27,926 bases of DNA from Frankiaceae bacterium (GTDB lineage Bacteria > Actinomycetota > Actinomycetes > JADGOU01), in contig JADGOU010000005.1 in the NCBI GenBank assembly GCA_017882835.1, positions 1-27,926 on the forward strand, given 5' to 3'. Numbering within the stretch: position 1 is the first letter of the stretch; each line of letters starts with the position of its first letter. This document shows, piece after piece, positions 1 through 6,435 of the stretch. Position numbers and translations under genes: made by a program. The notes below the pieces were generated by a model. It saw only the letters and a program-made list of their open reading frames with translations, was not told where the DNA came from and did not search any database.

Positions 1-276
1 CGCCGGGACACCGGACCGGTGCTGCGCGCCTGGTTGGACCGGTTCGATCCGTCCTTTGTGGGCTTGACCGGGACCGACGCGCAGTTGGCGGCCGCGCAGC
101 AGGCGGCCGGGGTGCCGCTGGCCGAGCCGGAAGGGACGGGCGAGGGCTACACCGTGACGCACAGCGCCGAGGTCCTCGCCTTCTCTCCGGACGACCGGGC
201 GCACGCCGTCTACCTGGACGGCACATCGGTGTCCGACTACGCGCACGATCTGCCGCTGCTGCTGGCCAAGACGTGA
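1..276 (+). CDS. SCO1/SenC family protein, C-terminal fragment (5' end outside window)
   Basis: The reading frame is open from base 1 to the TGA at 274-276, giving 91 residues with no start of its own. The sequence fits the C-terminal third of SCO1/SenC/PrrC thioredoxin-fold proteins: a helix ending in LDRFDPSFVGLTG, then a GYTVTHSAEVLAF strand whose His matches the conserved copper-ligand histidine of the family, and a closing acidic turn. Family members deliver copper to the CuA site of cytochrome c oxidase or act as thiol reductases on the outer face of the membrane. The CxxxC copper motif would lie upstream and is not visible. The stop overlaps the GTG of the next gene by 4 bp, so the two are probably co-translated with the membrane protein and DsbA-like protein that follow. 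Confidence 0.85.
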   Translation, partial: RRDTGPVLRAWLDRFDPSFVGLTGTDAQLAAAQQAAGVPLAEPEGTGEGYTVTHSAEVLAFSPDDRAHAVYLDGTSVSDYAHDLPLLLAKT

Positions 277-857
277 CTGCGGTGTCCCGCGTCCGCTCAC
301 TCCTGCCGGCGGTCTCGACGCTGGCTCGGTGGGCGTTGGCCGTGGTCTGGGGCTACGCCGGCCTGAGCAAGGTGGCGGACCCCGAGGCAACGGTTCGGGC
401 CGTGCGCGCGTACCGGCTGCTGCCGGAGCCCGCCGTACTGGTCATGGGTTACGGGCTGCCGTTCCTCGAGATCGGGCTGGCAGTCCTGCTGCTGTTCGGA
501 CTCGCCACCCGGGTGCTGGGGTCGATCTCGGCCCTGCTGTTCGTCGCCTTCATCGTGGGGGTTGCCTCGGCTTGGGCGCGCGGGCTCGCCATCGACTGCG
601 GCTGCTTCGGTGGCGGGGGGCAGATTGATCCGGGTGCCACCCGATATGTGCAAGAGATCATTCGGGACGTCGGTTTCCTGGCAATGGCGGCCTGGCTGAT
701 CGTCTTCCCGCGGAGCCGGCTGGCGGTGGAGTCGCGGTTGGCTCCGGCCGGCGGCTCCGGGAACGTCGACGACACCGACGACGGTGCGGAAGACGACGGT
801 GCGGAATCTGACGTTGCGGAATCTGAAACCAACCGGGAAGGAACCGTTCGCCGGTGA
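273..857 (+). CDS. MauE/DoxX-family membrane protein
   Basis: This 194-residue protein has about four hydrophobic segments (roughly residues 16-33, 53-76, 83-102 and 129-146). A CGCFGG motif sits at 109-114 after the third helix, and an early helix carries GYAGLSKVADP. This is the pattern of the MauE/DoxX family. MauE is needed for disulfide-rich methylamine dehydrogenase maturation, and relatives next to SCO and DsbA proteins are thought to carry thiol redox across the membrane. The paired cysteines C109/C111 suit that role, but the substrate is unknown. The GTG start overlaps the upstream stop (GTGA). The C-terminal tail (about 163-190) is acidic and low in complexity, and its DNA is a 15-bp tandem repeat at 777-821. 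Confidence 0.85.
   Translation: MTAVSRVRSLLPAVSTLARWALAVVWGYAGLSKVADPEATVRAVRAYRLLPEPAVLVMGYGLPFLEIGLAVLLLFGLATRVLGSISALLFVAFIVGVASAWARGLAIDCGCFGGGGQIDPGATRYVQEIIRDVGFLAMAAWLIVFPRSRLAVESRLAPAGGSGNVDDTDDGAEDDGAESDVAESETNREGTVRR
777..821 (+). repeat. 15-bp tandem repeat in the mauE-like 3' end
   Basis: The unit GACGACGGTGCGGAA occurs perfectly at 777-791 and 792-806. A third, degenerate copy at 807-821 shares GACG-TGCGGAA. It encodes repeated D-D-G-A-E in the acidic cytoplasmic tail. Confidence 0.85.
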
Positions 858-1606
858 GCAAGACGAGCAAGGCGCCCAAGAACGACCGGCAGCGCCGAAT
901 CGAAGAGGCTCGGCGTCGGCAGGCTGCCCAGGAGCGCCGCCGCAGGTTGATCATCGGCGGGGCCGTGCTTGCGGTCCTGGTGGTGGTGGCCGTCATCGGC
1001 ATCGTCGTGCAGTCCAATCGGTCGGGGAGCGCCAAGTCGACGGCGAGCACTCGGCCGAGCGGGGTCCTGGCCAACGGCGCCATCCCAATGGGCGCCGCGG
1101 TCTCCGCCGGGCAGACGGCCCCCACGCTGGACATCTACGAAGACTTCCAGTGCCCGTACTGCGGTCAGCTCGAGCAGGGCTCCGGCGCCGACCTCCAGCA
1201 GCTCGCCACCGCCGGCTCGGTCCAGCTGCGTTACCACCTGCTGTCCTTCATTGGCCTGGACTCAGTGCGCGCCGCGAACGCCGCCGGGTGCGCCGTGGAC
1301 GTCGGCGCGTTCGCGCCGTACCACGCCAAGCTCTACGCCAACCAGCCCAAGGAGAACACCAACGGCTACTCGACCGACAACCTGCTCAAGTGGGGTGCGG
1401 AAGTTGGCTTGACCACGCCGGCCTTCACCGACTGCGTGCGTACGTCGCGCTACCAGGGCTGGGTGAAGCAGGTGCAGGACCAGTCGTCCAAGGACGGCAT
1501 CGTGCAGACGCCGACCCTGCTGCTCAACGGCAAGCCGGTCGATAACGCGATCACGCTGCAGCCCGCGCAGCTGAAGGCGGCGATCCTGGCGGCGAAGGGC
1601 GGCTGA
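854..1606 (+). CDS. Membrane-anchored DsbA-like thiol oxidoreductase
   Basis: The protein has 250 residues: a basic cytoplasmic N terminus (1-31), one membrane helix (about 32-53), a linker, and a thioredoxin/DsbA-type domain from about residue 85. The active site is C100-P-Y-C103 after a DFQCPYC strand, and the cis-proline expected in this fold is P220 in VQTPTLLLNG. Two more cysteines, C146 and C194, could form a structural or regulatory second disulfide, as described for some actinobacterial DsbA proteins. It probably forms or exchanges disulfides in exported proteins. The GTG start overlaps the upstream stop by 4 bp, so it is the third gene of the SCO-MauE-DsbA run. Whether its partner is the MauE-like protein or a VKOR elsewhere cannot be seen here. 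Confidence 0.92.
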   Translation: MSKTSKAPKNDRQRRIEEARRRQAAQERRRRLIIGGAVLAVLVVVAVIGIVVQSNRSGSAKSTASTRPSGVLANGAIPMGAAVSAGQTAPTLDIYEDFQCPYCGQLEQGSGADLQQLATAGSVQLRYHLLSFIGLDSVRAANAAGCAVDVGAFAPYHAKLYANQPKENTNGYSTDNLLKWGAEVGLTTPAFTDCVRTSRYQGWVKQVQDQSSKDGIVQTPTLLLNGKPVDNAITLQPAQLKAAILAAKGG

Positions 1607-1682
1607 CCCGCGGCCGCGGGCCGGCCGCGCTCCGTGGTCACCCTGGGTGCGCTGGCCGGGGACGGGGCCAGGCGGCGCGCCG

Positions 1683-1688
1683 TACACT
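1683..1688 (+). promoter_or_regulatory. Candidate -10 box of the hrcA-dnaJ operon
   Basis: TACACT fits the actinobacterial TANNNT -10 consensus and abuts the CIRCE operator, so a bound repressor would cover the start of transcription. I see no good -35 hexamer 16-18 bp upstream, so the call rests on position. Confidence 0.4.
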
Positions 1689-1714
1689 TGGCACTCAGCA
1701 GGCCGGAGTGCCAG
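1688..1714 (+). promoter_or_regulatory. CIRCE operator (HrcA binding site)
   Basis: TTGGCACTC at 1688-1696 and GAGTGCCAG at 1706-1714 are separated by exactly nine bases and are complementary at 8 of 9 positions. This matches the CIRCE architecture (TTAGCACTC-N9-GAGTGCTAA) with the G/C-shifted arms common in actinobacteria. It lies 78 bp upstream of hrcA, so HrcA probably represses its own operon. Confidence 0.88.
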
Positions 1715-1754
1715 CAAGCCAAAAGTGCCAGCAAGCCAGAGTGCCAGTGAGGCA
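1707..1754 (+). repeat. Triplicated CIRCE right-arm repeat
   Basis: AGTGCCAGCAAGCCA occurs at 1707-1721 and 1724-1738, and the related AGTGCCAGTGAGGCA at 1740-1754. The first copy begins inside the right arm of CIRCE, so the half-site core GTGCCAG is present three times in direct orientation (1708, 1725, 1741). Confidence 0.8.
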
Positions 1755-1792
1755 AGTGTTCGTGGCGGACGGACGGCGGGAGGTGCCCCGGG

Positions 1793-2812
1793 ATGCTCGA
1801 CGATCGCAAGCTCGAGGTGCTGCGGGCGATCGTCCGGGACTTCGTCTCCACCAACGAACCGGTCGGCTCCAAGGCCTTGGCCGAGCGCTACCAGCTCGGC
1901 GTGTCGCCGGCGACCGTACGCAACGACATGGCGGCGCTGGAGGACGAGGGCTACATCACCCAGCCGCACACCAGCGCCGGTCGAATCCCGACCGACCGCG
2001 GGTACCGGCTCTTCGTCGACAAGCTGTCCACGGTCAAGCCGCTGTCCCCGGCGGAGCGGCGCGCGATCCAGAACTTCCTGGAGGGCGCTGTCGACCTCGA
2101 CGACGTCGTCCGGCGTACCGTCCGGCTGCTCGCCCAGTTGACCCGCCAGGTCGCCGTCGTGCAGTACCCGTCGCTATCCCGCAGTGGCGTTCGGCACGTC
2201 GAGCTGGTCCAGATCTCGCCGACCCGGCTGCTGCTCGTGCTGATCACCGACACCGGCCGGGTCGAGCAACGGGTGGTCGAGCTGGCGGTGGTGCTGGCCG
2301 AAGATGCCGTCACCGACCTGCGCAACACCTTCAACAGCCGGTTGATGGGGCGCCGGCTGATAGACGCCCCGGCGACCATCGCCGACCTGCCGGAGTCGAC
2401 CCCGCCACACTTGCGACCAGTGGTCACCACGATCATCTCGGTGGTGCTCGAGACCCTGGTGGACAAGCCCGAGGAGCGGGTGGTGCTCGCCGGCACCGCC
2501 AACCTCACCCGCAGCGCGCTGGACTTCCCGCACACCATCCGCCCGGTGCTGGAGGCGCTGGAGGAGCAGGTGGTGCTGCTCAAGCTGCTCGGGGAGGCGC
2601 ACGACCCGACCACGGTGCTGGTGCGAATCGGCGCGGAGAACCGGCACGCGGGCTTGCGCTCGACCTCGGTCGTCTCGGTCGGGTACGGCGCGGGCGACAC
2701 CGCGCTGGCCGGCCTGGGCGTGCTCGGCCCGACCCGGATGGACTACCCGGGGACCATGGCGGCCGTGCGCGCCGTCGCCCGCTACGTCGGCGAGCTGCTC
2801 GCCAGCGCCTGA
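1793..2812 (+). CDS. hrcA: Heat-inducible transcription repressor HrcA
   Basis: This 339-residue protein is a normal length for HrcA. The N-terminal winged helix (about 1-75) carries the family pattern, with PVGSKAL, SPATVRNDMAALE and the TSAGRIPTDRGYR segment. A GAF-like dimerisation core follows, ending in a glycine-rich YPGTMAAVRAVARYVGELL tail. HrcA binds CIRCE to repress chaperone genes and is kept active by GroEL. The ATG is preceded by GGGAGG at 1778-1783 with 9-nt spacing, which fixes the start. A CIRCE site upstream indicates autoregulation, and dnaJ follows 13 bp downstream. The hrcA-dnaJ pair is the usual actinobacterial arrangement, with this DnaJ being the DnaJ2 type. Confidence 0.97.
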   Translation: MLDDRKLEVLRAIVRDFVSTNEPVGSKALAERYQLGVSPATVRNDMAALEDEGYITQPHTSAGRIPTDRGYRLFVDKLSTVKPLSPAERRAIQNFLEGAVDLDDVVRRTVRLLAQLTRQVAVVQYPSLSRSGVRHVELVQISPTRLLLVLITDTGRVEQRVVELAVVLAEDAVTDLRNTFNSRLMGRRLIDAPATIADLPESTPPHLRPVVTTIISVVLETLVDKPEERVVLAGTANLTRSALDFPHTIRPVLEALEEQVVLLKLLGEAHDPTTVLVRIGAENRHAGLRSTSVVSVGYGAGDTALAGLGVLGPTRMDYPGTMAAVRAVARYVGELLASA

Positions 2813-2825
2813 TGGAGACTGACTA

Positions 2826-3953
2826 GTGCCCACCGACTACTACGGTGCGCTCGGCCTGCGCCGGGACGCGACGCCGGAAGAGATCAAGAAGGCGTACCGG
2901 CGACTGGCCCGCGAGCTGCACCCGGACGTCAACCCGGATCCGCACGCCCAAGACCGGTTCAAGGCGGTTACCGCGGCGTACGAGGTGCTCTCCGACCCGC
3001 AGAAGCGCCAGATCGTCGACCTCGGCGGCGACCCGTTGTCGCAGTCCGGCGGCGGGGCGGGCGCCGGTGGGGCGTTCGGCTTCGGCGGCCTCGGCGACAT
3101 CATGGACGCCTTCTTCGGCGGCGGCGCCACCAGCCGAGGTCCTCGTAGCCGCATCCGCCAGGGTGCCGACGCGCTGATCCAGGTGGAACTGGACCTGGAG
3201 GAGATGGCGTTCGGCTCCACCCAAGAGCTGACCCTGGACACCGCCGTGCGGTGCGAGACCTGCACCGGAACCGGCACGGCGCCGGGCACTCACCCGGAGA
3301 CCTGCGCCACCTGCCACGGTCGCGGGGAGATCAGCTCGGTGCAGCGGTCCTTCCTCGGCCAGGTCATGACATCGCGTCCGTGTCCGCGCTGCGGCGCCAC
3401 CGGGCAGGTGATTGCCCACCCGTGCCCGACCTGCGCCGGGGAGGGCCGAGTCCGCCGCCGGCGTACCACCAGCGTGAAGATCCCGGCCGGAGTCGAGGAC
3501 GCAATGCGGATCCGGCTGTCCGGACAGGGCGAGGTCGGCCCCGGCGGCGGCCCGCCCGGCGACCTCTACGTCGAGGTGGTCGAGCGCGAGCACCCGGTCT
3601 TCAGCCGCGAGGGGGACGATCTGCACTGCCGGGTCACGCTGCCGATGACCTTGGCGGCGCTGGGGACCACGCTGAGCCTGGACACCCTCGATGGCCCGGA
3701 GGACATCGTCATCCGCCCCGGGACCCAGCCGAACCATGTCGTGCCCTTACGCGCCCGCGGCGTCCCGCACCTGCGCGGCACCGGTCGCGGCGACCTGCTG
3801 GTGCACGTCGAGGTGACCACACCGACCCGGCTGGACGGCGAGCAAGAGCGCTTGATGCGGGAGCTGGCTGGGCTGCGCGGCGAGGAGCGGTCCAACGGCC
3901 GGCCGGAGGGCGGCCTGTTCTCCCGGTTGCGCGAGGCCTTCCAGGGCCGGTGA
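2826..3953 (+). CDS. dnaJ: Chaperone protein DnaJ (DnaJ2 type)
   Basis: This is a complete type I DnaJ of 375 residues. The J domain (about 3-66) has its HPD motif at 32-34, a Gly/Phe-rich linker runs about 74-100, and the cysteine-rich zinc region has CxxC pairs at C143/C146, C160/C163, C186/C189 and C200/C203. C-terminal substrate-binding domains run from about 208 to 335. The third zinc motif reads CPRCGATG rather than CxxCxGxG; its cysteines are intact. It stimulates DnaK ATPase activity and delivers unfolded clients. The start is GTG at 2826, with GGAG at 2814-2817 as ribosome binding site. It sits directly behind hrcA, so it should be under CIRCE control rather than in the dnaK operon. 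Confidence 0.97.
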   Translation: MPTDYYGALGLRRDATPEEIKKAYRRLARELHPDVNPDPHAQDRFKAVTAAYEVLSDPQKRQIVDLGGDPLSQSGGGAGAGGAFGFGGLGDIMDAFFGGGATSRGPRSRIRQGADALIQVELDLEEMAFGSTQELTLDTAVRCETCTGTGTAPGTHPETCATCHGRGEISSVQRSFLGQVMTSRPCPRCGATGQVIAHPCPTCAGEGRVRRRRTTSVKIPAGVEDAMRIRLSGQGEVGPGGGPPGDLYVEVVEREHPVFSREGDDLHCRVTLPMTLAALGTTLSLDTLDGPEDIVIRPGTQPNHVVPLRARGVPHLRGTGRGDLLVHVEVTTPTRLDGEQERLMRELAGLRGEERSNGRPEGGLFSRLREAFQGR

Positions 3954-3965
3954 GCCGGTGCGTCG

Positions 3966-4742
3966 ATGAGTGCCGCGAGCCCGCCGCTCAGCGCCGCCAG
4001 TCCGCCGATGTTCCTGGCACCCACCGACCGGATCGTCGCCGGCGACCGGGTGGTCCTGGATGGTCCCGAGGGCCGGCACGCGGCGACCGTCCGCCGGGTG
4101 CGCCCCGGCGAACGAGTGGACTGCACCGACGGCGCGGGCCTGTTGGTGCGCTGCCAGGTGACGGCCGCCGGCCGGGACCGGCTGGACCTGGCGGTGCTGG
4201 AGCGGGATCGCCAACCGCCGCCGCAACCGCGCATCGTGGTCATCCAGGCGTTGCCCAAGGCCGACCGCGGCGAGCTCGCGGTCGAGCTGCTGACCGAGGT
4301 CGGGGTGGACGAGGTCGTTCCTTGGGCAGCTGCTCGCTGCGTGCAGCGCTGGTCCGGTGACCGGGGCCAGCGCGCGTTGGCACGCTGGCGGTCAGTGGCC
4401 CGGGAGGCCGCCAAGCAGTCCCGGCGGACCTGGCTGCCAGCGGTGGCCGAGCTAGCCTCCACCGCCGCGGTCACGGCCCGGCTGCCGGCTGCCGACCTCG
4501 GGGTGGTCCTGCACCCGAACGCGGCCGCCCGGCTGGCCGCGGCGGCCGTGCCGGCGACCGGCACCGTGGTCATCGTCGTCGGCCCCGAGGGTGGCCTGGA
4601 CGCCGCCGAGCTGGACGCGTTCGCAGCTGCCGACGCCACGGCGTACCGGCTCGGGCCGACCGTGCTGCGGACCTCCACCGCCGGGGTCGTCGCGGTCGCC
4701 ACCCTGCTGGCCCGCTCGCCGCGCTGGACCAGGCGAGCCTGA
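3966..4742 (+). CDS. rsmE: 16S rRNA (uracil-1498-N3)-methyltransferase
   Basis: The 258-residue protein is a SPOUT-class methyltransferase that methylates U1498 of 16S rRNA using SAM. An N-terminal PUA-like domain covers about 15-80. The knotted catalytic part contains EAAKQSRR at 147-154, VGPEGG at 205-210 and LGPTVLRTSTAG at 229-240, the hallmarks of RsmE. The chosen ATG adds a short 14-residue leader, which is a 7-residue repeat (S-A-A-S-P-P-L/M) ending at Met15. Met15 (ATG at 4008, beginning MFLAP) is the start expected from family alignments, so the real start could be there. Neither ATG has a convincing ribosome binding site. Position after dnaJ is the conserved actinobacterial order. 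Confidence 0.95.
   Translation: MSAASPPLSAASPPMFLAPTDRIVAGDRVVLDGPEGRHAATVRRVRPGERVDCTDGAGLLVRCQVTAAGRDRLDLAVLERDRQPPPQPRIVVIQALPKADRGELAVELLTEVGVDEVVPWAAARCVQRWSGDRGQRALARWRSVAREAAKQSRRTWLPAVAELASTAAVTARLPAADLGVVLHPNAAARLAAAAVPATGTVVIVVGPEGGLDAAELDAFAAADATAYRLGPTVLRTSTAGVVAVATLLARSPRWTRRA
3969..4010 (+). repeat. 21-bp imperfect duplication at the rsmE 5' end
   Basis: Bases 3969-3989 and 3990-4010 encode S-A-A-S-P-P-L and S-A-A-S-P-P-M. The copies differ mainly at third positions. The second copy ends in the ATG of Met15, the alternative start of rsmE. Confidence 0.65.
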
Positions 4743-4770
4743 CGAGGAGTGGCGCTGCCCGGTCCGCGGG

Positions 4771-4776
4771 TAGAAT
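4771..4776 (+). promoter_or_regulatory. Possible -10 box overlapping the phoH start
   Basis: TAGAAT is a good TANNNT hexamer, but its last two bases are the first two of the phoH ATG. Transcription from it would begin near 4783, inside the annotated gene, forcing use of a later start. No clear -35 is seen. Confidence 0.3.
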
Positions 4777-5941
4777 GAGTTCGCCGCGCCGAGGCGCGGT
4801 TGTTGAACTGCCCGCCGACCCCGAGAGCAGGCGAACTGCCCCGTTGGCCGACACTTCCTCCACCGCCCGGACCCCAGCTGCCCGGACCCCAGCTGCCCGG
4901 ACGCCCGGCGCCCGGACTACCAGCGCCGCGCCGGTGCAGACCCGGATCGTGGTCCCCGGGGCGCGCTCCATGGTTAGCCTGCTGGGCTCCCGCGACGAGC
5001 TGTTGCAGGTGGTGGAGCAGGCCTTCGCCAGCGACATCCACGTCCGCGGCAACGAGATCACCATCACCGGCGAGCCGGCCGAGACCGAGCTCGTCACCAA
5101 GTTGTTCGAAGAGCTGCTGGCGCTGCTGGACAAGGGTGACCTGCTGACTACCGATGCCGTCGAACGCAGCCTGGCGATGCTGCGCAGCCGCAGTCCGGAG
5201 CGCCCGGCCGAGGTGCTGACGCTCAACATTCTGTCCAACCGCGGTCGCACCATCCGGCCGAAGACGCTGAACCAGAAACGGTACGTCGACGCCATCGACG
5301 CGCACACCATCGTCTTCAGCATCGGGCCGGCCGGCACCGGCAAGACCTACCTGGCGATGGCCAAGGCCGTGCAGGCACTACAGGGCAAGCAGGTCAACCG
5401 GATCATTCTTACCCGGCCGGCGGTCGAGGCGGGCGAGCGGCTCGGGTTCCTCCCCGGCACGCTTTACGACAAGATCGACCCATACTTGCGCCCGCTGTAC
5501 GACGCACTGCACGACATGCTCGACCCAGACTCGATTCCGCGGCTGATCAGCGCCGGCACCATCGAAATAGCCCCGCTGGCGTACATGCGCGGCCGCACGC
5601 TCAACGACGCCTTCATCATCCTGGACGAGGCGCAGAACACCTCGGCCGAGCAGATGAAGATGTTCCTCACCCGGTTGGGCTTCGGCTCCAAGGTGGTCGT
5701 CACCGGCGACGTCACCCAGGTCGACCTGCCCTCGGGCACCCAGTCGGGACTGCGGGTGGTGCGCGGCATTCTCGACGGCATCGAGGACGTGCACTTCGCC
5801 ATGTTGACCAGTGGTGACGTCGTCCGGCACAAGCTGGTCAGCGAGATCGTGGATGCCTACGCCCGCTTCGACGCCGAGACCGCCGCTCCCCGCAGCGGGT
5901 CCGGCCCGCGGCGCCAGGGCCGCCCGCACCGGTCGGGCTGA
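4775..5941 (+). CDS. phoH: PhoH-family ATPase (PhoH-like protein)
   Basis: The 388-residue protein has a PhoH P-loop domain: Walker A GPAGTGKT at 184-191, Walker B FIILDEAQ at 280-287 and the family segment VTGDVTQVDLP at 309-319. An N-terminal KH-like region covers about 57-120. PhoH proteins are cytoplasmic ATPases with suspected RNA-related roles. The constant neighbour ybeY, an RNA endonuclease needed for 16S processing, supports that. Family similarity begins near residue 55 (QTRIVVP). Residues 1-54 are low complexity with an A-R-T-P-A repeat, and the ATG lacks a Shine-Dalgarno sequence. A start at GTG 4934 (residue 54) is therefore a real alternative. The gene lies 32 bp after rsmE and 5 bp before ybeY. 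Confidence 0.94.
   Translation: MSSPRRGAVVELPADPESRRTAPLADTSSTARTPAARTPAARTPGARTTSAAPVQTRIVVPGARSMVSLLGSRDELLQVVEQAFASDIHVRGNEITITGEPAETELVTKLFEELLALLDKGDLLTTDAVERSLAMLRSRSPERPAEVLTLNILSNRGRTIRPKTLNQKRYVDAIDAHTIVFSIGPAGTGKTYLAMAKAVQALQGKQVNRIILTRPAVEAGERLGFLPGTLYDKIDPYLRPLYDALHDMLDPDSIPRLISAGTIEIAPLAYMRGRTLNDAFIILDEAQNTSAEQMKMFLTRLGFGSKVVVTGDVTQVDLPSGTQSGLRVVRGILDGIEDVHFAMLTSGDVVRHKLVSEIVDAYARFDAETAAPRSGSGPRRQGRPHRSG
4866..4910 (+). repeat. 15-bp tandem repeat in the phoH 5' end
   Basis: CCCGGACCCCAGCTG occurs perfectly at 4866-4880 and 4881-4895, with a degenerate copy CCCGGACGCCCGGCG at 4896-4910 and a partial fourth copy after it. In the phoH frame this reads as A-R-T-P-A pentapeptides. 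Confidence 0.85.
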
Positions 5942-5946
5942 CCGGC

Positions 5947-6435
5947 GTGTCGGTAGAGGTCGCGAACGAATCCGGCGCGGCGGTCGACGAGCGCGCGCTG
6001 GTGGATCTCGCCCGGTTCGTGCTGGACAGCCAGGGCGTGCATCCGCTGGCGGAGTTGTCCGTACTGCTGGTCGACCTGGCCGCCATGGAGGCGCTGCACG
6101 TGCGCTGGATGGGCGAGCCCGGACCCACCGACGTACTCGCCTTCCCGATGGACGAGCTGGCCATTCCGGGTCGCGGCGACGACGACGAGCCCGAGCCGAC
6201 GCTGCTGGGTGACGTGGTGCTCTGCCCGACCGTCGCCGAACGCCAGGCCGCGGAGGCCAAGACCGCGCCGGAGGACGAGCTGCATCTGCTGTGCACCCAC
6301 GGAATCTTGCATCTGCTCGGGTATGACCACGGCGAGCCGGAAGAGGAGCAGGAGATGTTCGCCACCCAGGCCCGGCTGCTCGCCTCGTGGGCGGACTCGC
6401 GGCGACCGGCTGCGGACAGTGGCGCCGCGCCGTGA
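5947..6435 (+). CDS. ybeY: Endoribonuclease YbeY
   Basis: The 162-residue protein carries the UPF0054 zinc site HGILHLLGYDH, with H118, H122 and H128 as ligands, and the conserved TDVLAFP at 61-67. YbeY is a single-strand endoribonuclease needed for 16S rRNA 3'-end maturation and 70S quality control. GTG at 5947, 5 bp after the phoH stop, is the chosen start because SVEVANESG is the usual N-terminal strand. The short tail after 145 is variable. It is coupled downstream: its TGA overlaps the GTG of the CBS-domain gene. With rsmE and era, it makes this block rich in 30S-subunit maturation genes. Confidence 0.96.
   Translation: MSVEVANESGAAVDERALVDLARFVLDSQGVHPLAELSVLLVDLAAMEALHVRWMGEPGPTDVLAFPMDELAIPGRGDDDEPEPTLLGDVVLCPTVAERQAAEAKTAPEDELHLLCTHGILHLLGYDHGEPEEEQEMFATQARLLASWADSRRPAADSGAAP

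Noticed and set aside
3566..5305. Long minus-strand frame opposite dnaJ, rsmE and phoH
   Set aside because: Low-complexity S/R/T-rich translation covering three well-identified genes.
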